From JBAXTE01 sp964653595 (lineage in GTDB: Bacteria; Bacteroidota; Bacteroidia; Bacteroidales; WCHB1-69), in assembly GCA_964653595.1 (NCBI GenBank), contig CAZZHH010000024.1, positions 1-47,758 of the forward strand: a stretch of 47,758 bases of DNA, read 5' to 3'. Shown in pieces: positions 32,588 to 39,313 of this stretch; the first letter of the stretch is position 1, and every line of letters begins with the position of its first letter. Under the pieces are notes generated by a model that saw only the letters and a list, made by a program, of their open reading frames with translations, did not search any database and was not told the DNA's origin. The translations under genes and the position numbers were made by a program.

Positions 32588-33238
32588 ATGAAGAGATTGC
32601 TAGTTTTATTATTTATGACTTTTGCATTAAATGCTTTTACTCAATCTAACTTAACGATTGCATTACTTAAATATAGAGGTGGTGGAGATTGGTATGCTAA
32701 CCCATCCTCACTCCCAAATCTAATTTCTTTTTGTAATAAAAATTTAAATACAAATATCAATGCTAAACCAGCTACTGTGGAAGTTGGAAGTACCGATATA
32801 TTTAATTATCCGTTTGTTCATATGACAGGGCATGGCAATGTTTTATTATCCGATCAAGAGTCCAAAAATCTTAGAACATATTTGCTCGCAGGTGGTTTTT
32901 TGCATATCGATGATAATTATGGAATTGATAAATATATAAGACCTCAAATGAAAAAAGTGTTTCCCGAACTTGAATTCGTTGAATTGCCTTTTAACCATCC
33001 CATTTATCATCAAAAGTATAATTTTCCGAATGGTTTACCCAAAATTCACGAACATGATGGTAAGCCTCCTCAAGGATTTGGTCTGTTTTTCGAAAATCGA
33101 CTTATTTGCTTTTATACTTTTGAGTCCGATTTAGGCGATGGTTGGGAGGACAAAGAAGTACATAAAGATTCAGATGAAATTCGATTGAAAGCTCTGCAAA
33201 TGGGAGCAAATATTTTAAAATTTGTATTTACAAATTAG
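32588..33238 (+). CDS. DUF4159 family exported protein
   Basis: A 216-residue protein with a signal peptide (MKRLLVLLFMTFALNAFTQS). The DUF4159 domain fills the rest: LTIALLKYRGGGDWYANPSS, then the FVHMTGHGNVLLSDQE segment, GGFLHIDDNYG, ELPFNHPIYHQKYNFPNGLP and FYTFESDLGDGWEDKEVH. The fold is a glutamine-amidotransferase-like Rossmann domain without a visible catalytic triad, so it is more likely a binding module. The function is unknown; it usually sits among envelope genes in this phylum. The next gene follows 41 nt later. Confidence 0.88.
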   Translation: MKRLLVLLFMTFALNAFTQSNLTIALLKYRGGGDWYANPSSLPNLISFCNKNLNTNINAKPATVEVGSTDIFNYPFVHMTGHGNVLLSDQESKNLRTYLLAGGFLHIDDNYGIDKYIRPQMKKVFPELEFVELPFNHPIYHQKYNFPNGLPKIHEHDGKPPQGFGLFFENRLICFYTFESDLGDGWEDKEVHKDSDEIRLKALQMGANILKFVFTN

Positions 33239-33279
33239 TGTTGATATTGAGATTTTTAAAGATAATAAATTATAAACGT

Positions 33280-35439
33280 ATGAAAAGAATAACATTATTA
33301 ATTGTTTTTTCTATTATTACCCGATTTGCTGTTTTTGCTGATGAAGGAATGTGGTTGCCAATTTTGCTACAGGCTATGAACGAGAAAGAGATGAAAAGCA
33401 TGGGAATGCGTATAAGTGCGGAAGATATTTATAGCGTCAATAAATCTAGTTTAAAAGATGCTATCGTTTTGTTTGGAGGTGGTTGCACTGCCGAGATAGT
33501 CTCAAACCAAGGTCTTATTCTTACCAATCATCATTGTGGTTTTAATAACATTCAACAGCATAGCTCCTTAGAGCAAGATTACTTAACCAATGGTTTTTGG
33601 GCTACTTCCAAATTAGAAGAGTTGCCAAACAAAGGACTTACTGTAACATTATTAATACGGATGGAAGACGTTACTCAGCAAGTTTTGGATGGGGTTACTG
33701 CTCAGATGACAGAGAGAGATAGAGATGCCAAAATTGAAAAAAATATGGAAAAGATTTCAAAAAAGGCTACAAAAGATACTCATTATAACGCAGTTATCAA
33801 ACCTTTTTATTATGGTAATAAGTACTATTTATTTGTAAATGAGACTTTTAAAGATGTTCGACTAGTTGGTGCACCTCCATCCAACATTGGTAAATTTGGT
33901 GGCGATACTGATAATTGGATGTGGCCTCGCCATACTGGGGATTTCTCCGTATTTCGGATTTATACCGCTCCTGATGGTTCTCCTGCGGAGTATTCAAAAG
34001 AGAATATTCCTTACAAACCCAAAAGAAGTCTCGATATTTCTCTGAAAGGATACGAAAAAGGAGATTTTACCTTTGTATTTGGATATCCAGGTACTACCAA
34101 GCAGTTTACTACTTCGCATGGGATCGAGTTGAAAACCGAGCTCGAAAATCCTATTGCAATTAGCATGCGCGATAAACGTCTTGAAATTATCAAAAAATAT
34201 ATGGATGCAGATCCCGCCATAAGAATTCAATATGCTGCAAAGGCAGCAAGTATCTCCAATGCATGGAAAAAATGGATTGGCGAAAATAAAGGAATTCGTC
34301 GTTTGAACGGAATTGAGAAAAAAAGAGCATTCGAAAGCCAATTTAATACATGGGCAAATACTCCCGAGCATAAAGATCAATATGGTGGATTAATTGCTTC
34401 TTTTGAAGAAGTTTACAGAAAAATGAAGCCCTATCAACTTTCCTACACTTATTTTACAGAAGGTGCGTATTCTATTGATATGATTCGATTTGTGCTCAAT
34501 TTTAGGAACTTAGTAGAAATGTCCCAAAAAACCGATATTGCCCAAGAAAAATTGGATAATGTTGCTAAAAAGTTGATTGAATTATCAGAAAATTGGCACT
34601 CTACTTATCGTCAAGAAATTGATAAAAAAATAATGATTTATCTCTTATCCGAATATTACCAAAAACATGATCGAAAGTACCAACCCGAAGAACTTATCCA
34701 AATTGGAGATAAGTATAAGGGCGATTTTGATAGGGCGGTAACCGATTTTTACAAAACGTCGTTGTTTGCAAATAAAAATCAATTGGTAAAATTTTTAAAA
34801 GGGTACAAGAAAGGGAAATATTCAAAAATTCAAAATGATCCATTTTACAAGTTGGCAGTGGGTTGCGTAGATTATTACAGAAACACCATACAAACTCCCC
34901 TGATAACATTTGACAACCAATTAGATAGTTTGTATCGTGTGTACACTTCTGCTCTTTTTCAAATGATGCCGAACAAAGTTTTTTATCCCGATGCTAACTT
35001 AACCCTCAGAGTGGCTTATGGTTATGTAAATGATTATGAACCTGCGGATGGAAAAATTTATCACCATTTTACAACACTAGAGGGGATCATGGAAAAAGAG
35101 AATCCAGATATTTATGATTATGTGGTTGAAAATAAGTTGAAAAATCTATTTAAAAATAAAGATTATGGCCGCTATGCCGATAAAGATGGTAAAATGCATG
35201 TAGCTTTTATTGCTACCAATCATACTACGGGTGGTAATTCAGGTAGTCCTGTTCTTAATGCAGATGGACAGCTTATAGGAATTAATTTTGATAGAGCATG
35301 GGAAGGCACCATGAGTGATTTAATGTATGACCCTGCACAATGTAGAAATATTTCATTAGATATCAGATATTGTTTGTTTGTAATTGACAAATTTGCTGGC
35401 GCAAAATGGATTGTTGATGAGATGAATATTGTAAATTAA
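33280..35439 (+). CDS. S46 dipeptidyl-peptidase, DPP11-like (Asp/Glu-specific)
   Basis: A 719-residue periplasmic or surface serine peptidase with a signal peptide (MKRITLLIVFSIITRFAVFA). Family S46 motifs are clear. The catalytic His is in TNHHCGFNNIQQ (His84/His85), the acid is presumably Asp221 in WPRHTGDF, and the nucleophile Ser654 is in TGGNSGSP. Arg672 in NFDRAWEG takes the place that is Arg in DPP11 and Gly in DPP7. This points to release of Xaa-Asp/Glu dipeptides from extracellular peptides, fitting an amino-acid-using lifestyle. ATG 33280 is preferred over the longer frame from 33238, which overlaps the DUF4159 stop. Confidence 0.9.
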   Translation: MKRITLLIVFSIITRFAVFADEGMWLPILLQAMNEKEMKSMGMRISAEDIYSVNKSSLKDAIVLFGGGCTAEIVSNQGLILTNHHCGFNNIQQHSSLEQDYLTNGFWATSKLEELPNKGLTVTLLIRMEDVTQQVLDGVTAQMTERDRDAKIEKNMEKISKKATKDTHYNAVIKPFYYGNKYYLFVNETFKDVRLVGAPPSNIGKFGGDTDNWMWPRHTGDFSVFRIYTAPDGSPAEYSKENIPYKPKRSLDISLKGYEKGDFTFVFGYPGTTKQFTTSHGIELKTELENPIAISMRDKRLEIIKKYMDADPAIRIQYAAKAASISNAWKKWIGENKGIRRLNGIEKKRAFESQFNTWANTPEHKDQYGGLIASFEEVYRKMKPYQLSYTYFTEGAYSIDMIRFVLNFRNLVEMSQKTDIAQEKLDNVAKKLIELSENWHSTYRQEIDKKIMIYLLSEYYQKHDRKYQPEELIQIGDKYKGDFDRAVTDFYKTSLFANKNQLVKFLKGYKKGKYSKIQNDPFYKLAVGCVDYYRNTIQTPLITFDNQLDSLYRVYTSALFQMMPNKVFYPDANLTLRVAYGYVNDYEPADGKIYHHFTTLEGIMEKENPDIYDYVVENKLKNLFKNKDYGRYADKDGKMHVAFIATNHTTGGNSGSPVLNADGQLIGINFDRAWEGTMSDLMYDPAQCRNISLDIRYCLFVIDKFAGAKWIVDEMNIVN

Positions 35440-35492
35440 TTCTATTTTTTGATTTTTTTAAAACTTTAAGGCGTATTTTATCTTCAAAAAAA

Positions 35493-36005
35493 ATGAAAAA
35501 AACTCAAGTCATATTACTTCTTTTATTGGCTTTTAATTTTGCGAATGGTCAAAGTAAAATGTATACCCACGATAGTTTACTTTTAGAAAATAAAGTGTAT
35601 TTGCTTAAAAGCACTCGATTACCTTTCACTGGGACGGCAATAAGTGCTAATAACGGTATTAAAGTAATTGAAACTCAATATGTAGAAGGAAAGGTAGATG
35701 GATTTGAGATTTTATATTATAATAATGGAAATATTGAAACAAAAAGCACCTATAAAGAGGGTAAGTTCAATGGATTAATGACCAGTTATTATTCTGATGG
35801 TAGCTTGAAAAGTGAAGAGTTTTACCAAGATGATTTTAAAAATGGTAAATCTACCTATTACTATCCTTTCCAAAGAATTGAAAAGGAAGGGTATTACGAA
35901 AACTGCATTGAAACTGGTGTTTGGACATTTTGGGATGAAAATGGAAAAAAAACAGCAGAGATTGAATATAAAAATGGGGAAATCATCAAAGAAATAAAAT
36001 TCTAA
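35493..36005 (+). CDS. Secreted MORN-repeat-type protein
   Basis: A 170-residue protein with a signal peptide (MKKTQVILLLLLAFNFANGQ). From residue about 65 it carries MORN-like units in the YwqK pattern (VDGFEILYYNNGNIETKSTY, KEGKFNGLMTSYYSDGSLKS, WTFWDENGKKTAEIEYKNGE). MORN-like repeats form beta hairpins; YwqK-type proteins are sometimes annotated as antitoxins, but nothing here supports that. It is probably an envelope protein of unknown role. It is monocistronic, with the VOC gene convergent on the other strand. Confidence 0.78.
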   Translation: MKKTQVILLLLLAFNFANGQSKMYTHDSLLLENKVYLLKSTRLPFTGTAISANNGIKVIETQYVEGKVDGFEILYYNNGNIETKSTYKEGKFNGLMTSYYSDGSLKSEEFYQDDFKNGKSTYYYPFQRIEKEGYYENCIETGVWTFWDENGKKTAEIEYKNGEIIKEIKF

Positions 36006-36043
36006 CAGATGATTTCCCTATTTATTTTTTTTTCAAAATAGAA

Positions 36044-36430
36044 TTATTCTGCAAATGCAATGATGTGACCATCTGGATCGGAAAAATAGCCTACTACATC
36101 TCCCCAATTTCTTAGAGATGGGGCGCTAATAGGTTTAGCATGGCAATCTTTTATAGCCCGATTGTATTCATTTTTAATGTCTTTTACTTTAAGGTATAAC
36201 TCACATCTTGGAATATTCTTCGCTTTATCAGGATTTATAATTGAATCTCCTAATAATCTTACTATTCCACTAGAAGGCATTAATCCAAGAGTTAATTTAT
36301 CCGATATTTTAAACTCTGTCATACCACTAACATCTAAAACAGGATTCATTTGTAATAAATTTTGATAAAAAATTTTACTCCTATTTTGATCTCGCACAAA
36401 GAGTATGATTTCTACACTATTTAAGTTCAA
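36044..36430 (-). CDS. VOC (glyoxalase/bleomycin resistance) superfamily protein
   Basis: A 128-residue protein made of two beta-alpha-beta-beta-beta units. Markers are ILFVRDQNRSKIFYQNLL at the start, LYLKVKDIKNEYNRAIK at the domain junction and GYFSDPDGHIIAFAE at the end, the typical DPDGH segment. The metal ligands of true glyoxalase I are not all in place (an Asp/Glu or Gln pattern is unclear), so it may bind rather than convert a small molecule. It starts 6 nt after the end of the DUF3078 gene on the same strand. Confidence 0.85.
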   Translation of the reverse strand: MNLNSVEIILFVRDQNRSKIFYQNLLQMNPVLDVSGMTEFKISDKLTLGLMPSSGIVRLLGDSIINPDKAKNIPRCELYLKVKDIKNEYNRAIKDCHAKPISAPSLRNWGDVVGYFSDPDGHIIAFAE

Positions 36431-36435
36431 AATAA

Positions 36436-37410
36436 TTAAAATTTATATGCAAAACCAATTCCTAAAATCTCTTTAAATTGAACTCTAGGACCCGATCTGT
36501 CCATAATGCCATCATTGTTTGTATCTACTGCTATATTAATATCATGATCATAAATTAAATGTGTAGCAATATTCACAGAAAAATACTTATTTACTTTAAA
36601 TGCAATGAGTGTTTCCCAGTTAACGTCTATGTTTTGAGGTTCTTTCATGTAATTGGAAAATAAATCTAATTTGGTCGTAAATGCCACATTCTTCAGCCAT
36701 TCAGCATTGAATTTATTCCTAGAGTATATTATTCTTAAGTAACCTCCTAACTCGCTTCTGGATAATTTTCCTTTTGTTAACATTGTTCCCGATGGATCAA
36801 ATACTGCTTTATCTACCCCGTATGCTCCTAGGTCGGCAAGGGTTTGGTCGTTTACAATAGTGGTTTTAATGGTTAATGGTGCGACAAATAAACTGAAATA
36901 GTTGTTTGGTTTGTAATCTAAACCAATAGCTCCAAGTAAATATGCTGGGGCAAGTATTTTTGAGATTGGCACACTGTCGTTGGGATAGTTATATCCGTTG
37001 GTCATTTGGGTTTTAAAGTTCACTAAGGTTGCATAATACCAATCTTTATATAGCTGGCGACCATACTTCGAAAGTAAATCAATTTTATCATCCGTTTTCA
37101 TCCACCCACTCTCTTTTCCTTGTTTTAGCAACCCATATCCTAGGTCTAATGTGTTGTTCCAGCTGTCTTTTTTACCATTATAGTTAGCAAAAACACTCGT
37201 CATGCCATTTACAGCAAATGAATTTTGCCCCCCAGCTGCCCAGTTTGTCAACGATGTTTGTGCAAGTCCTAGCGAGAAAACACCCCCTTTTTTCCATCCA
37301 ATAATGGTGTCTTTTCCTTTTGTTCTAAGCTGTTTTTCTCCCTCTGTTACTTGAGAAAATCCAATGAGGCTTAGCATTAATAAGCTGATAAGAAAGTAAA
37401 TTTTTTTCAT
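36436..37410 (-). CDS. DUF3078 outer-membrane protein
   Basis: A 324-residue protein with a signal peptide (MKKIYFLISLLMLSLIGFSQ). The DUF3078 pattern includes GWKKGGVFSLGLAQTSLTNW, AAGGQNSFAVNGM and NNTLDLGYGLLKQG, followed by barrel-like strands and a final GFAYKF. Such proteins are predicted outer-membrane beta barrels of unknown function, common in Bacteroidota. A calcium-binding-like stretch VDTNNDGIMDRSG (about 290-302) lies near the end. The gene is the first of a two-gene minus-strand unit with the VOC gene. Confidence 0.88.
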   Translation of the reverse strand: MKKIYFLISLLMLSLIGFSQVTEGEKQLRTKGKDTIIGWKKGGVFSLGLAQTSLTNWAAGGQNSFAVNGMTSVFANYNGKKDSWNNTLDLGYGLLKQGKESGWMKTDDKIDLLSKYGRQLYKDWYYATLVNFKTQMTNGYNYPNDSVPISKILAPAYLLGAIGLDYKPNNYFSLFVAPLTIKTTIVNDQTLADLGAYGVDKAVFDPSGTMLTKGKLSRSELGGYLRIIYSRNKFNAEWLKNVAFTTKLDLFSNYMKEPQNIDVNWETLIAFKVNKYFSVNIATHLIYDHDINIAVDTNNDGIMDRSGPRVQFKEILGIGFAYKF

Positions 37411-37522
37411 GATTTTTATTTTTGATTGCTCATTTAAAGATCAAAATTCAAACTTTTGTGTGCTATTATAAAACATTTTTTGTCGAAAAATGTTCATTCT
37501 TTGTTGTAAGTTTTATGATAAT

Positions 37523-38230
37523 CTACTGGTTTTTTAAAAAAACTTCATGACATGCTACCATTCCGGCGGTTTCTGTCCTAAAGCGGGAGCGTCCCAAGCT
37601 AATAGGAATAAAGTTTTGCGATAACGATTTTTCGACTTCTGCCTTCGTAAAATCGCCTTCGGGACCAATCAAAATCAGTGTGGCTATTTTTGCATTACAT
37701 GCTTCAAAAAGTAACTTCTCGTGCTCGGTTTCGCACCAAGCTATATATTTCTGTGGAATATTTATTTGTTTGTTTTGAATGAATTTTTCAAATGGTATCG
37801 ATTCGTTTATCTTAGGTAATTTCGCTTTTATGGACTGCTTTGCTGCTGAAAGGGCAATGCGGTTTAAACGCTCGATGTTCACTTTCCCTTTTTCGGTACG
37901 GGAACAGATGATGGGAGTGATTTCATCAATCCCGATTTCGGTGGCTTTTTCTACAAACCACTCAAAACGATCCGGGTTTTTCAACGGGGAGATGGCAATG
38001 TGTAAATAGTAGTTTTTCGGAAACGGATTCACCGCAATGTTTTCGATTTTTACAACCACTTGATGCATGTTGTCGTCGATAATGGTGCATTGGAAGATTT
38101 CCCCTTTGCCATCGGTGACATAGATGGTGTCCCCATTGCGTTTTCGAAGCGATTTACAAGCGTGTTTTGAATCCTCTGTTGAGAGAAATATCTCTTTTTC
38201 CGATGTTTTTTCTCCAAAAAAAAGTTGCAT
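37523..38230 (-). CDS. rsmE: 16S rRNA (uracil-1498-N3)-methyltransferase RsmE
   Basis: A 235-residue SPOUT methyltransferase. The N-terminal PUA-like domain covers about residues 1-70. The knotted SAM domain shows KNPDRFEWFVEKATEIGIDE, then ICSRTEKGK, AAKQSIKAKLPKI and the conserved IGPEGDFTKAEVE with ISLGRSRFRTETA at the end. All are hallmarks of RsmE, which methylates U1498 in the decoding centre of the small ribosomal subunit. It is a lone minus-strand gene; the inverted-repeat element lies just upstream. Confidence 0.95.
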   Translation of the reverse strand: MQLFFGEKTSEKEIFLSTEDSKHACKSLRKRNGDTIYVTDGKGEIFQCTIIDDNMHQVVVKIENIAVNPFPKNYYLHIAISPLKNPDRFEWFVEKATEIGIDEITPIICSRTEKGKVNIERLNRIALSAAKQSIKAKLPKINESIPFEKFIQNKQINIPQKYIAWCETEHEKLLFEACNAKIATLILIGPEGDFTKAEVEKSLSQNFIPISLGRSRFRTETAGMVACHEVFLKNQ

Positions 38231-38300
38231 ATTTTTGAGTTTAGTAATCTTGGTTTAAGTTGATTTTTTTATTTATTGAGCTAATTGTTTAATTATGAGG

Positions 38301-38400
38301 ATGTCACACTGCCACGATAATTATCGGGATTATCGAAGTGCGTTTTTACTGTAATACTTCGATCACGCTATGTCGTGACAAGCTAAGCACAGTATGACAT
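38301..38400. repeat. Degenerate 100-bp inverted-repeat element (REP/MITE-like)
   Basis: Ends ATGTCACACTG (38301-38311) and CAGTATGACAT (38390-38400) are inverted repeats matching at 10 of 11 positions. The interior has a perfect palindrome CGATAATTATCG (38315-38326) and a TCACG/CGTGA hairpin (near 38362-38377). The inverted symmetry continues weakly for another 20-30 bases on both sides (ATTGAGC against GCTCAAT). It resembles the short dispersed GTCA..CTGAGC..GTCGAAG repeats seen in this phylum, and is decayed. Confidence 0.55.
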
Positions 38401-38439
38401 TATTATTCAATGGCTCAATATTGGTTTTTTGTTGTGTTT

Positions 38440-38790
38440 TTAGACTTTATTTGAATGAGAGTAATGAATCACTTCTATCGATTGTTTGGTGATTAACATG
38501 CCGTATTTAGGATTTTCGAGATAAGGTTTTATCATCTCCAAAAAAGCATCTATTCTTTCGTCTAAGTCAACAATTTCGATAATTATTGGCAAATCTTGTG
38601 AAATCTCAAAAATTTTGGTAGAGTGTATGATGCTATTTGCCCCGTATCCCATCACCCCTTTGTACACCGTTGCACCAGCCAATCCCTTACGTTTGGCTGC
38701 ATATACAATGGTTTCGTAAAGTGGGGCTCCGTTTATTTTGTCGGTATTGCCTACGTAAATACGAAGTATGGATGATTTTTTGCCTGTCAT
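38440..38790 (-). CDS. DUF190 family protein next to CrcB
   Basis: A 116-residue protein with the DUF190 pattern: LRIYVGNTDKINGAPLYETI, then VYAAKRKGLAGATVYKGVMG, YGANSIIHSTKIFEISQDLP and IIEIVDLDERIDAFLE. The fold is ferredoxin-like (PII-like), suggesting a small-molecule sensor for its partner. It begins 1 nt after the end of crcB on the same strand. The crcB-DUF190 pair is recurrent and DUF190 may regulate fluoride export; this is inference from linkage. Confidence 0.9.
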   Translation of the reverse strand: MTGKKSSILRIYVGNTDKINGAPLYETIVYAAKRKGLAGATVYKGVMGYGANSIIHSTKIFEISQDLPIIIEIVDLDERIDAFLEMIKPYLENPKYGMLITKQSIEVIHYSHSNKV

Positions 38791-38791
38791 A

Positions 38792-39169
38792 TCAAATTGC
38801 TTTAATCAATAATTGTCCTAAATATACCATCAATAAACCCAATGCAACACTCCCAACGGTGTAAAGTGCCATGTATAGAAACTGCTGGTCTTTAACCATC
38901 ATCAGGTTGTCATTTGCAAAGGTGGAGAAAGTGGTAAAGCCTCCACAGAAGCCAATGGTGAGAAACAACCGCCATTCGTTGGTCATAAACTCCGACTTTT
39001 CCGAAATTCCGTAAAATAGTCCGATTAGAAAACAGCCCAAAACATTCACCAAAAAAGTACCCAACGGAAACGAAATCGCCACCCATTTGTGGACATACAC
39101 CGTGCTCAGATAGCGCGATATGGTCCCGATAAAACCTCCCATTCCTATAATCAGTACATTTTTAAGCAT
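38792..39169 (-). CDS. crcB: Fluoride exporter CrcB (Fluc)
   Basis: A 125-residue inner-membrane protein with four membrane helices. It contains GGFIGTISRYLST, the conserved Asn in FLVNVLGCFLIGL, the signature GFCGGFTTFSTFANDN (with the Phe pair and Thr-Ser track) and a final helix VALGLLMVYLGQLL. It forms a dual-topology dimer that lets fluoride leave the cell down its gradient. No fluoride riboswitch consensus is visible in the 140 nt upstream. A TACCTTTG -7 box (minus strand, 39201-39208) could serve as promoter. Confidence 0.93.
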   Translation of the reverse strand: MLKNVLIIGMGGFIGTISRYLSTVYVHKWVAISFPLGTFLVNVLGCFLIGLFYGISEKSEFMTNEWRLFLTIGFCGGFTTFSTFANDNLMMVKDQQFLYMALYTVGSVALGLLMVYLGQLLIKAI

Positions 39170-39200
39170 ATAAGTATCCTTATTTTCTGTTTTTGAAAAT

Positions 39201-39208
39201 CAAAGGTA
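39201..39208 (-). promoter_or_regulatory. -7 promoter element upstream of crcB
   Basis: TACCTTTG on the minus strand fits TAnnTTTG and lies about 31 nt before the start. The nearest TTTG upstream is 25 nt away, beyond the usual spacing. Confidence 0.45.
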
Positions 39209-39313
39209 CACAATTTTAAAGAAATAGTAAAACCAAAAAAGTGGATATCCATTAATAAAATGGCCAATAACAATGATGAAAACTATCGAATAAAAATCTT
39301 AATCCAGATCTGT

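Noticed and set aside
39170..39313. Fluoride riboswitch ahead of crcB
   Set aside because: The consensus motifs of the crcB riboswitch are not visible in this AT-rich stretch.
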